This document shows positions 12,601 to 23,127 of a stretch of 64,000 bases of DNA, piece by piece. The position numbers were made by a program, and so were the translations under genes. Under the pieces are notes generated by a model. It ran no database searches and was not told the DNA's origin. It worked only from the letters and a program-made list of their open reading frames with translations. This DNA is from Promerops cafer (taxonomy: Eukaryota > Chordata > Aves > Passeriformes > Nectariniidae): the NCBI GenBank assembly GCA_013398275.1, contig VZSE01013216.1:2067917-2131916 (forward strand), given 5' to 3'. Each line of letters starts with the position of its first letter. The first letter of the stretch is position 1.

Positions 12601-15600
12601 CTTGTGTATATTACAGCCATACCGTACTATCTGCCACTTCTCTGTCCATTGCAGATTAACACCTTGTTCCATTAAACATCTTCTGTCTTAGAGACAAAGT
12701 AGCTGAGTTCTATGGACAGCACAGCAGATCTCCCCATGAGAATTAGTGGAGGAGATACTGTGTTTGCATTAGATGGATTTTCTGAATTGATCACTATTCT
12801 GAAAGATCTCAGCTGCTACAGTTGAACACTAGCCTACTTCCCTGTCTCTCATCCCTGATGGATCTTGATTCTTGTCAGGAAAAAGGGATGATCAAGTTCA
12901 GAAGGAGGCAGTAAAAATGTTTACCTTGAAAAATTTAAGTCAGATGTTCAGTTTTGTAAGCAAAGCAGGGAGCAGAATGACCCATCTCCTCCAGTACAGA
13001 ATGATCCTCTTCCTGCCTTTCCATCCTTCATGCCATACACAGTTTCTGTGTATTTAAATTTTAATTCTTCTGCAGAAATATCCCATCTCTATTACATTAA
13101 TTCTCACAAGGAAAACCAGTTTGCTCCCAGTTGCACTACTAAGTGGTTGCACTTTACAAGTATACATGCTCAGCAGAGAGGGGTGTGCCTTCTATTGTGT
13201 GCTAGTGTCAGTATGACAGTTTTAGAAGAAACATCTAGTATATTGTTAAAAAAAATAGACTAATATGAGTAACAAGGGCAGCTTCTCCTGTCATAAATTA
13301 CGTACTGTTATGAAAGACACGTTGGCAGTATGGCTTATGAAACCAAGGGATGTGAAACTCTGGACATTCCAGACAGACTGCTCTGTTCAATTTCATGAGG
13401 CTTGAGTGGACCCTCTGCTTCACCGTATCAGGCAGGGCTGATTTAAAAAAAAAAAACACAAAACACAGAAATGTGTGAACTGAAATGTGAAAAATCTAAC
13501 AAATTGAACTAATTTGTAACCTCTGAATTTTCTACTACAAATGCAAATATTTGTATCCTATGGCATTTATAAAACCCATGCTGCAGAAATTAGTCATTTA
13601 GAAAGGTTCTCAAAATCCCTGAGAAAATAAATGAAAAAAACACAGTTCTGCTCAACATTAAGAACAACAGCAAGACAGAAGACAGAAATTGCTGCTATTG
13701 TGGAAATTTAATTAAGTAGTTGAGGGCAAAATGGCAAGAGTACATTGATAATGAACAATGCAGAGGTAGAGAGGAATGAAACAGTCAAACACTCAGTCTC
13801 TTGTTTAGAGAGAAGAGACAGTTAGGATACATTTCTTGCAGACAAGAATCCCACATTATTCCTTCAGCTTTGTGACTACTAGTAATAAACACCACAGTCA
13901 GGTCAATAAAATTAAAGAATTATTAAATACTGAGTGCAATAAGTTGACTAAAAAATTAATTTTGTATTACTTTCTCTAATCTGCAATACAGACCTGTACT
14001 TTTAAAACAAAGAACATATTTTTGTTCATTCCTTCCCTTTTAGCACTCAAATTATGACTATATTATAAAGAGGATGTCTTTCCCAAAATTTAACATAGTT
14101 TAAAGAGTAATTCTATATCTCAAGTCATATGTAAGTCCAAACTGCATTTTATGCCAAATGCTACACAATCAAATTCATCAGAAGCCAGATAGCTACCTTT
14201 AAGTTGAGCATCCAATTTGCTTAGGAAGGAAACATTAAATATCGTTGTTATCAGAACTGGAGGAAAATACCCAGCCATTGCCAAAACATGACCAAGCAGC
14301 ACCAAGTGGTAAGTTTCAAGATGACCTTGAAAAACCAGAGAGAAACCTATATTAACACATGACAAAGTTGAAAGGATTTGCAATGCCCTTTCCCTGGCCT
14401 CTCAAATAATCTGATTTTCTCTCTTCATGTACAACACAAATCCATACACACTTCCTCTACAATTTTAACTATTTCTTTGTCATGAATTGCAAAATGTATC
14501 CTGTTCCCAAATGATGATTCCTTGGGGAACACAACAGTTCTAGCCAATAACAGCACAGTCAATTTATCAGAATTTTCGCTTACATTTTACTATGCCAAAA
14601 ACCCTTCGCTAGTCCCTTATCAACAGTCATTTTAATGGGTGAAACAAAACCCAGAATTGAATATTTGTCATGGTTTGACCCCAGTAGGCAGAGTATCAGT
14701 AGTAACATATTTACCTTTTCTTTGCTTAATCAAAGTACCATTCTATTCCCATTTTCATTAAGTAAAAATCAGTGTCTATTGCACTTACTCAAGTTAGAAG
14801 TAAGACGTTGGATACAACTCTTAAAGAATTCTTCATTGTCAGGAGGGTCATAATTCAAAGCAGAGAAAAGGAAGAGAATAAAATAGATTTCAGAGGGGGG
14901 AATCTGAAAAAAAAACCACATCCTAAATCAAGTCACTGCAAAATATCCTAATATTGCTTTATAATAAAGAAAAGCTTTATAGTTAATTCAGAATTTGGAG
15001 ATTTAAGACGAGATAAACTAATTTCTAATTTTTTTCTTTGGTCAACTTTCCCTGGACAAAATAATAAAAAAATAAAATGCAGTAATTTTTGAAATTTCAG
15101 CCACAACTAAAACTTAAAATTTATTTAATGTATGTAACCCAAATGTTTCTATACACTTAAAGAACCTTTTAAGAAGGTTTTGCATTAATTAATCTTAAAG
15201 AAACTGAACTGCAACAGAACAAAATCAAAGATTTGTCTGAACACCAGACTGAGAATGAGAAAAAAGATGGTAAGAAAAAAAGGAGTAATTTTGACCAAAT
15301 AGACAGGCTGTTGGGGAAATCCCCACAACAATGAGTACTGTTAAAATATCCACTATGGGATATGACTATTTATAAAGAAGTTTAAAAAAATTAAGATGGT
15401 CAAATGTAAAGTTGAATGTAAAGGATTATGGCTGACCTAACACTGAGCGAACAATAAAAAATAAATGAAAATTAATGATAAGTATAAATTTATACACATA
15501 GAAGTAAAGCAGCTTTGAGTGAGCACAAAAAAGGATGATCTCCAAATCAGCTGCACTGAAGAAAACTCTTGGAAAACATGTGTGGATTGTGCTCTGAAAC

Positions 15601-18600
15601 ACATCAACTACTAACCTGTCCTTTCTTACTGAGTAATTCACAGTAGATAGAATGAAAAACTCTGATACCTTGTCTATATTTTCAACAGTCACAGAAGCTA
15701 TTCTGTCAAATAATGCAGGACAACGGTGGTCTGATTTTATTAGAAAAGAAGACAAGGGTAAAACATTTGCCCATGTTATTTGATCTATCAAGCATTGACA
15801 CATGGCCAGAGTTTCCTCATTCAGGACTTCTTCAAACCACTCTCCATTCACATATGGAAGTTCTTCCAACAGAAGATTTAAGTTGTTGGCTTTCTGAAGC
15901 CTCTGAAATCCACAGTCATTTAGTTTTTGCAGAAGCTTGGCATATAGCTCAGAATTGTTTTGCCAATGCAACTGGCCATGATGATTCCACTTGACAAGAG
16001 CTGCAGCAATGCAATTCAAATGATGGAGTTTGCATTGAGGCAAAACTGCTGCTGCTTTGTTTATAATCATTTCCTCCACTTGAAAAGAAGGAAGCATGGC
16101 CAGAACACGAATTACAGCTGCAGTATCAGCAGGTATTACACTAGATTTTAAATAACTGGAAGAGAGATAGAAATAAAAAGTCCATCAGTAATGACAAAGT
16201 GCAAATGTTTAAACAAAACAAAAAAATTTAGAAGTCAAAAGCTGCACATCAAATATAAAATAAGCAGAATATTAATGACTTGGCAGAAATCCGCACATCT
16301 TTTTTTTTTCAGTGAGATTAACTTCTTCCTAATTTATTCAAAACTGAAGAAGGGGAAGAAGACTGAGCAGCTCAGTCAGCTGGTGAGACTCTACCTGTTA
16401 CTGATAAACACAGAAGTTCTTAGTAAGGCCAGAAGGTCCACATTTGTCAAGGTTGTCTGTGGGTTTATGGGCCTGGTTAATTTCTGTGATTTCTGTCCTA
16501 GGGAGAACCAGGTTTTGAGGAGCCTGAGGAACATGAAGACATCTTCCACCAAAAAAAAATGTACAGCCAAGGGATTACATTCCCATAGAGGCTGAGCAAT
16601 GAAAGCAAGATCTATTGTCTGGCAACTTTCTGTTGTTCTGTACAAGCCTAAGAACTAACTGGACAGTTCTTCAATCAAAAGAGTACTTCTGTGTCACACT
16701 TTCACTTGTCCCAGCCAAGGCTTTCTGTCTCTTTTTCATTACTTCTTCTGTCAAACATCAAATACAATATTAATACCTACCCATCCTACGAAATACCAAT
16801 CAAAATGTATTGTCATTTCAACATTATTATATTACAGTGGTCAAAATAAAAAGGAAAAAAAAAAATTAAAAGGTATCATATATATTAGCAGATACTGTTG
16901 GGTCTATAGCCAAGACAATATCTACTTTCCATCATCTGATTTACATGTATTAATCAAATACTTGTAACAGTTTGTTACTTCTTCATATTTTATGGGAACA
17001 GAACACTAACATCTTAGATTGCTATTTAAAATCTTAAGTAGAGAACTGTTTAAAACTCAAATAGCTACATTTCCAAGAATACACACTTACCCTAATAGTA
17101 ACATTTTTAGTTTGGCAAACAGCTCCAGATCCTGGCAATGCAACACCACCAAGTACTGTGTTAACTTCACCAATTGTACTACATGATAGCTATCCAAGTG
17201 TTTGTGCAGAACAGAAGCCATTCTGAATACAAAGAGGAAAAGATTACATGGTATTAAGCTAATACAAAAGATACTGCAAATTCCAACATGCCACATGAAA
17301 AAGGAGTGTCCTGTAGTACACAGTACCTACGGGGGGGGTTTCACACACCTGCACTCCTCTCCACACCGATTTTAACACTATTCCACTTACAACAGAGCAG
17401 CCTCTCTCCACTTACTGAATTGCAAAATTGAAGTCCTCATCACAACAAATCAGTGACTTCACACTACTAATTTCTGTTGCAGATTTCACAATCAGTTAAA
17501 TTTAGAGTGGACCAAGAACATAAAAAACTGGAACAGCATCACCAGCTTCAGCACCAGCACACTCACTTACATAACAGTGGTTGATACAGCTGTGTTGGTC
17601 TAAAGCTGCAGAGGGGGATAGATTTGTAGGGAAAGACAGTACCTTAAGACCTTCTTTAGACAATGATACTCAAGAAGAAAAGGTATTAATTCACCTGATT
17701 TTCCTTTTAGTATCCCGTTGCTCCACAGGACACAAGTATGCCCTTTTTCTTTCAAGGATCTTTTTGATTTGTACAATTACCTTCAATCCAATAACTGTTC
17801 ACAACATGCACTTAACTCTGCTGTATCTCTGACATATCTAATGCTACATCTTCTGTGCCCAAAACATCAACTTCTTTACCATTCACTGTTTGACAGACAC
17901 TACCTCTCCCTATAAATAGTTTTCAGTTCAAAACTGCAGAAAATGTGGCCCAGGTTCTTAAAAGCACAAGCTTTAATAGTCCAAAATAGGACACAATGAC
18001 TTTTGAACAAACAATTCACAAAAGTAACAGGATCTCCCAGAGAGGACATGTTCTCTGCAACTTACTACATTTCATTTGCACTGTCATGAGTTTACACTAA
18101 TTGTTAGAGGCTAAGTTTAGTGCAATAGGATCACATATTTGTAAATTAGACAGATACTATATGACAGTAACTTGGTAAGGGTGAAATGCCTTTCTTTGAA
18201 ATTCCTAAATTGCCTCAATTACTTCTGGGTCAAGCTGCAATATTCTAGAATCTGTAATAGCCAATAACCTAGAGTGTATAAGCACTTGTGTGCAAGTGAT
18301 GCACCCACCACTCTTAACTTACTGGATATGTCGTAGTTTTCCACCCTAAATGGAAGTTTACCTAGAGAATACAACTTCTTAAAATTACTTTTTGAGTAGA
18401 TGAGAATTTCTGCATTTCATTTTCTGCATAGTCCTCAGTATCATCAATACTTGGTGACTGCTAAATTCCTCTGCCATGTGTACTGCAGTTACTAGCAACC
18501 TAAAAGAGGAAAAGACATATTTTCCGATGAAAAACAGTTGAAAATCTCTGGGCAAGATTGAAGCCATTTCCTTTACCTATGAGGAAAAGAACCAAAGACT

Positions 18601-21600
18601 ACTTCTGGAAGCAAAATTCTCCCAAACTAGACTTTTGTTCTGTGGACTTCTCTCCTAAACAGTTGGTCTGTCTAGCACAGATAAAGGGGTGACAGTGTTT
18701 TGGATCAGTGCATATTGTTCTGATTTTAGAAACCATTGAGTCTAACAATTCTAAAAGTAGACAAGAAGTAGGGAAGGTACTCAAAGACACAAAACAATGC
18801 ATGATCAATCAGCAAGCTACAGATAACAGAATCAAATATGAACTGAACTGGTTCTGCAGAAATTAAAGCCAATGTTTATCACAAACACTATAAATTAAAA
18901 AAAAATTAAGAAAAGCTTTTGGAACTAAATCAGCTATGGCAAAACTAACACAGGCTTGCAGCATGTCCAAATCTCTGAATAAAGAAAATGTTCATGAAGA
19001 GAAGCATAAGAATATGACTCATTGTAATTAATACAGAAAATTCTGCTTAGAACTGCAGGCTTTGAAAGACCCATGAGTAATACCACCCCCAAACAGGATT
19101 TTATGGCACAAGAAAAACAGGCAGAGAAAAAAAAAAATCTATCACACAATACTATGCTCTAAATAAATGCTGAAGTGTTCCCTGATGATGATATTTCATA
19201 AAGAATAGGATGTCAGCAATCCAGTATAGGACAAGACGCAGGCCTTTTCAGCTAGTGACAGTCTTAAAAAGGAAAAAGCAACACAGATGACTGGATATAT
19301 TTCTCAGGAGAAAGACAGAAAGGTTTTTACCACCACCTAGTGTGAAAGGAAGGCTGTAATCTAAGAGACAGAGCTACGGGATGACCATGCATAACAGCAT
19401 TCACATCCCCTCCTTGATTGACGGATCTGATTCAAATTCTTAATAAAACATACTGCTTTGACAGTGTTTCCACGATTAAATCATCCATTGCTACAACATT
19501 ACAACCAGGAAACCTAAGGCTCAGCTCACAGATGGGCTCAGAAATTCCTCCAAATACCAGTATATTTTTAATTTCCGTGCAAGAATACATATATCATAAT
19601 TAAGACAAAATGATTAATAAACTTACCTTTCTCTAACCTTGGATCCTGCCATAGGCCCAAGAGAAAAAAATAATTTTGCAAATGTTTCAGGATCATAATA
19701 ATCATCTATAGTTTCAGATAGCAGCTGTTTAGCAATCAAGCAAAATTCAGCATTGTCAAAACCCAGCTGCTCATACAGTCCAAAAATATGACTAACACTG
19801 TGTATATCAAGATGGGAGGCACTTTCAAGAAAAATCCTGTTGCATTTTTCTAGCAACGGATGATATCTCAGTTTAACATTTTGGAGAAACTGTAGTATTC
19901 TTCTGGCATAGTTGAAGTGGACTTCATCCTTTTCTTCTAAGAGCTCTTCAGCCTTGTGTAGTAATCGATCTCGAAAACTCTCTGTGATAACTTCAGATAC
20001 GCTGATCATCAAAACTGACAAGATCCTAAAAAATTCAAAAGGTTTTATATTTACACGTTGAACATAGTAAGCAATACATTTTAGATTTATTAAATGAAGT
20101 GCACAAAGAAAGGAACGGTAGTTGAGGTGTTGTTGGCTTCTGTGCAAAAAGAATTTTAAATCTAGTGCAGAAAAGATGGATGAGCAAAAACCACTTATCC
20201 TACTAAAGTAAAAATTCTGCTTTCAGTGAACTTCTGAAACGATTCGAATTTTTCAGCCATTTCTTACAAAGTTACGCATGATAAAAGCATTTGCCTAAGG
20301 CAAGACCCTGATTTGCCTGATTCATATTTGCAAAAATATCTTTAATGTTCAATAGACACTAAAGAAGCCCAAACAATTCACAAGTGACAGAATGGGGAGA
20401 AGAGTCATTGTCACTCCTAAAGAAAGAATCCCTTCCTAAGGGAATAAAACTTATGACTGCAGAGAAAGGAATTTCAGTAAAGAAATGCAGTCCTATTCAG
20501 GGAGTTCCATAAGCAGGCTCCTCACATCTGAAAAAATCAGTGTTGGGACTGCTGGTGCTATATAAAGCAGAAAAAAACAAAGAGAAGCCTTTGCTGTAAC
20601 AGCCCCAGGTAAACAGAAAAAAGAAAAAAATGAGCTTGGTCTTCTTTGACTAGGGCTATGTTCAAAGTAGTTTAAATATGAAGGTAATGTACTAGACATG
20701 CTAGCAAGAGAATTTATTAATTCAACTTGACCAGAAAAACAATTCTCTGAAGATAAATAAACACAATATTGCTTTAAAACCCCTTATTGCTGTTAACAAA
20801 GCCATGTCGTGGTAGAGAAACTATCAATGTCAAGGGAGAAAAAAGGGAGAAAAGCATCTTCTGGGGAGTCAATAGCCTCTAAATTATAAAAAAGTCCATG
20901 TTTAGAATGAGGATAATGCTGATTCTAAATATCTGCTGTATTGTAAGTAGAACAGTGGAAATTAATTAAATCTTTATAACCTAAAGAATCAAGCAGTAGT
21001 TTTAATCAATTAGATTAGTTATAAGGAAATTCTTCATAAAGTCATTGGGAAAATGCATTCACTTGTCAATCAAAGCACAAATACAAAACACTTCTTTCCC
21101 ACAAACCCCCAACTGAAGCAAAACAACCTCCAGTTGAGAAAAAGGGAAAGTCTCCAGAAAAGACAGACCAGTAATTGCAACATTTTGCTGCTTCTGCTTC
21201 TGACACTTACCTTATATCCTGTATAGAATCCAGTTTCATGTCCACAATATGAGCTACTTGGCCAATTACGGGACTGAAGTGCCTGTGTTGCTTGTATAAG
21301 CACAGAGCGAATTTAGACAAAGCCGGCAAACTAAGCCTGTCAAGACATTAAAGACAGTCAGACAGGATATCTACCTTTTATTTCTAGTCAATAATTAAAG
21401 ACAAAAATCTATTTTAACAAATCTATAAAAACCAAGGTTATAGACAAAACAAGGAAACAAAGTATCTACGCAAAAACCCTAGGTGTTTCATATTAAAGCA
21501 TGTTGTGTATATGGAGTTCTACAAGAATTAGTTGTCCTTCACTTAGCCAGCCTAAGAAATCTATAAAGATTATATTCTCAAGCAATGATGTCAAATGGAT

Positions 21601-23050
21601 AAAATGAATGTGAGCAATTTATTACTTGAATATTATTTTGTTTTCAAGCTGTATTTATTTACTTGTCAAGATGCTCCACATACTAAGAGGCAATTCTGTG
21701 ATGCTGGTGCCAAGACTGATGCTCAGTTCTGCCATTATCCCAAGATTAAAGAATGAAAACTACAATATCCCCCCTCCAAAAAAAAATCAAAAGAAGACAA
21801 CAAAACACAACAACAAAATGCACAAAGGGAAAATACTGCTGTTTAAATACTAAATGTTTTTATAAAAATTGAGACAAGCATGGTTCTAATAACCATTTAA
21901 GACCTGGACAGCAAGCACTGAGATAAAATTGTAAATATGAAAACCTGCAATTCACTTCAAACACATAAATCTACACAGACAGTATATTTCAAAATCTCAA
22001 ATGTTGGACACTGTTGTTGCAGTATCTGAATCTCTCAAGCATTTGTGTACCAAAGTCTATATGTATAATTTTCAAAACCTTCAAAAATACAACTGACATT
22101 TAAAACACTCATATTATGTTTTAAACATAAATACTCTTTGAGAACTCTCGAGTAACCTCAGATGAAGCAAATCATGCTTGCAACTTATACCTTTCACAAA
22201 GCAGTGCCAGACAATACTTGCCTTTCTAATCTTTTCCATGCTTCTGTAACAAGCACTTTTGCTAGAGAGGCATGGTCTTCAACATTGAGCCTTCAAAATA
22301 TAACGAGATAAGACACGTCTTTTCATTATTTATCATAATGTTTTACTTTTCTATCATTCCCTCCATTCAAACAGACTATAAACATTTGTCCATGAATAAT
22401 GAGAACTCATAATAATTATAAAACACATTTACTGGGACTGCAAAACAGTACTGTTCTGCCTGCATCTCCAAAACTGAGGCACAGTCTTGTCTGTGTCATA
22501 CAGTCAAGAGTACAGAAGCTGTGGCAGGGCAGTCTCATCACAGTCTGCTTACGAGGTAACTCTGTAGTCAAAATTCCTTCTCTTTTTATTACCAAATACA
22601 AAATGTATTTAATGCTCTTTACCTCAGGATGCTATATAAGGTGTCCACTATCACCTCATCTTCCATGTAATCCACCTTGTTTCCTGCCAAAATGCAAAGG
22701 GTAAGAAACTGGGAGTGATTTCTTACATAGTCACCAGTCCTTAAGACAAAGTGCCTCTTCTTTTGCAATTGCCACAGCATGTTCAAAGCAATTCCCACAT
22801 GCTTTTCAGAAAGTCTGGCCTTGTTCCTTCCAACAAGGGTGAACACTTCATCTTCATGGGTGCAGCCGTTTATCTGGCTCAAAAGCAGATCACTGCACAG
22901 AGTCCGAGCTTGGTAACGTCTCAGTGTAAACAAGCAAACCTGCCTCAAACAAAGCATTTTGCTAGGCCTACCAGTTAGCTTTAAAGTGTCCAGAAAGATT
23001 CTTCTTTCACTTTTCACAGTAAACCATGCTGTAACAAACAAGAAACTCAA
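9553..23050 (-). CDS. FASTKD1: FASTKD1 (FAST kinase domain-containing protein 1), 14 coding exons
   Basis: Mitochondrial matrix protein of the FASTK family, which handles mitochondrial mRNA processing and stability; FASTKD1 is linked to ND3 mRNA level (established knowledge). Coding exons in gene order: 23050-22623, 22290-22222, 21336-21211, 20025-19627, 18499-18389, 17222-17091, 16155-15669, 14903-14789, 14325-14197, 13437-13306, 12278-12165, 11887-11746, 10768-10651, 9642-9553. Every join keeps phase and gives 863 aa from ATG 23050 or 832 aa from ATG 22957; human is about 847. Domains in 863-aa numbering: an N-terminal helical-repeat region, FAST_1 near 585-665 (exons 8-9), FAST_2 near 666-760 (exons 10-12), and a RAP domain over the last 60 or so residues (KKRHLEMLGYRVVQ then FEWNSMVLS). 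The N-terminus is basic, as expected for mitochondrial import. Intron 2 is GC-AG; the others are GT-AG. Confidence 0.95.
10651..10768 (-). CDS. FASTKD1: FASTKD1 coding exon 13 (RAP domain)
   Basis: 118 nt; acceptor GTTTTCAG|A, donor TTCAG|GTGAGC. Encodes IALEFLDSKAFSKDY through KKRHLEMLGYRVVQ, the core of the RAP domain. Confidence 0.94.
11097..11625 (+). mobile_element. Old solo LTR (avian endogenous retrovirus)
   Basis: Starts TTGGTTTGGCTGGGATGGAG and continues through TGGTATGGTGCTGTGTTTTG, which I recognise as a widespread bird LTR. ATTAAA at 11484-11489 is followed by ACTGTCTTAATTGCAACCCA and GAGTTTTCTTCCTTGCTGTT, its usual 3' part. Ends are worn and no target duplication is visible. It lies antisense in the FASTKD1 intron 10769-11745. 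The open frame at 11102-11422 is not a gene. Confidence 0.8.
11746..11887 (-). CDS. FASTKD1: FASTKD1 coding exon 12 (end of FAST_2)
   Basis: 142 nt; acceptor TTCTGGCAG|AT, donor AAAG|GTCAGT. Encodes IECVLDVNKKPLSYLAQNIP through RRKALPPGAQ. Confidence 0.92.
12165..12278 (-). CDS. FASTKD1: FASTKD1 coding exon 11 (FAST_2)
   Basis: 114 nt; acceptor TCTTTGTAG|GC, donor ATAG|GTGAGA. Encodes QQQHIHRMLTEILGG and RISVLTPYCYEI. Confidence 0.92.
13306..13437 (-). CDS. FASTKD1: FASTKD1 coding exon 10 (start of FAST_2)
   Basis: 132 nt; acceptor TTAAATCAG|CC, donor ACA|GTACGT. Encodes LPDTVKQRVHSSLMKLNRAV then CLECPEFHIPWFHKPYCQRV, the opening of FAST_2. Confidence 0.93.
14197..14325 (-). CDS. FASTKD1: FASTKD1 coding exon 9 (FAST_1)
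   Basis: 129 nt; acceptor TTTTTCAAG|GT, donor AAAG|GTAGCT. Encodes HLETYHLVLLGHVLAMAGYF then PPVLITTIFNVSFLSKLDAQ and LK, matching the FAST_1 pattern. Confidence 0.92.
14789..14903 (-). CDS. FASTKD1: FASTKD1 coding exon 8 (start of FAST_1)
   Basis: 115 nt; acceptor TTTTTTTCAG|ATT, donor TTGA|GTAAGT. Encodes IPPSEIYFILFLFSALNYDP through SCIQRLTSNL. Beginning of the FAST_1 domain. Confidence 0.91.
15669..16155 (-). CDS. FASTKD1: FASTKD1 coding exon 7
   Basis: 487 nt; acceptor CTCTTCCAG|T, donor GACAAG|GTATCA. Encodes YLKSSVIPADTAAVIRVLAM through ALFDRIASVTVENIDK. The frame stays open past the donor down to 15426, but the family resumes in the next exon, so that tail is intronic. Confidence 0.92.
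17091..17222 (-). CDS. FASTKD1: FASTKD1 coding exon 6
   Basis: 132 nt; acceptor TGTATTCAG|A, donor TTAGG|GTAAGT. Encodes MASVLHKHLDSYHVVQLVKL through LFAKLKMLLL. Confidence 0.93.
18389..18499 (-). CDS. FASTKD1: FASTKD1 coding exon 5
   Basis: 111 nt; acceptor CCTCTTTTAG|G, donor AAAAA|GTAATT. Encodes LLVTAVHMAEEFSSHQVLMI through CRNSHLLK. Confidence 0.92.
19627..20025 (-). CDS. FASTKD1: FASTKD1 coding exon 4
   Basis: 399 nt; acceptor ATTTTTTAG|G, donor AAAG|GTAAGT. Encodes ILSVLMISVSEVITESFRDR through KLFFSLGPMAGSKVRE, part of the N-terminal helical-repeat region. Confidence 0.93.
21211..21336 (-). CDS. FASTKD1: FASTKD1 coding exon 3
   Basis: 126 nt; acceptor CTTGACAG|G, donor AAG|GTAAGT. 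Encodes LSLPALSKFALCLYKQHRHF and on through QVAHIVDMKLDSIQDI. Confidence 0.92.
22222..22290 (-). CDS. FASTKD1: FASTKD1 coding exon 2, followed by a GC donor
   Basis: 69 nt encoding LNVEDHASLAKVLVTEAWKR and LE. The acceptor in sense is TTTTGAAG|G. The donor is AAAG|GCAAGT, a GC donor with otherwise perfect consensus. Only this site keeps frame with the next exon. Confidence 0.9.
22623..23050 (-). CDS. FASTKD1: FASTKD1 coding exon 1 (N-terminus)
   Basis: Two in-frame starts exist: ATG at 23050-23048 and ATG at 22957-22955 (AAAATGC context). Residues between them include FLDTLKLT, resembling the FLESLVT I recall near the human N-terminus, which favours the upstream start. The exon continues as MLCLRQVCLFTLRRYQ through DTLYSIL. 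Donor CTGAG|GTAAAG. A strong acceptor, TCTCTTTACAG, at 23128-23130 suggests the exon extends to 23127 as 5' UTR. Confidence 0.88.
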
Positions 23051-23127
23051 ATATTTGAAAAACAGAAGACCATTTTTCTATGATCCTGTATGGTCACTGT
23101 ATTAAGAAGAAGTCAATTCTGAGGTAC

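Larger units (their letters stand above)
9643..22622 (-). other. FASTKD1: FASTKD1 coding-region introns
   Basis: The thirteen introns range from 277 nt (11888-12164) to about 1.2 kb. All are AT-rich. 10769-11745 carries an old LTR (11097-11625) and 14326-14788 carries a 25-nt LTR-end-like fragment at 14666-14690. I recognise nothing specific in 9643-10650, 12279-13305, 13438-14196, 14904-15668, 16156-17090, 17223-18388, 18500-19626, 20026-21210, 21337-22221 or 22291-22622. Confidence 0.7.

Noticed and set aside
15426..15668. Extension of FASTKD1 coding exon 7 past its donor
   Set aside because: The open frame continues, but the conserved family sequence resumes in phase at 14903, and AAG|GTATCA is a usable donor.
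16191..16595. 134-codon plus-strand open frame in a FASTKD1 intron
   Set aside because: Lys/Phe-rich low-complexity translation of AT-rich intron; a competing minus-strand frame overlaps it and no family is recognised.
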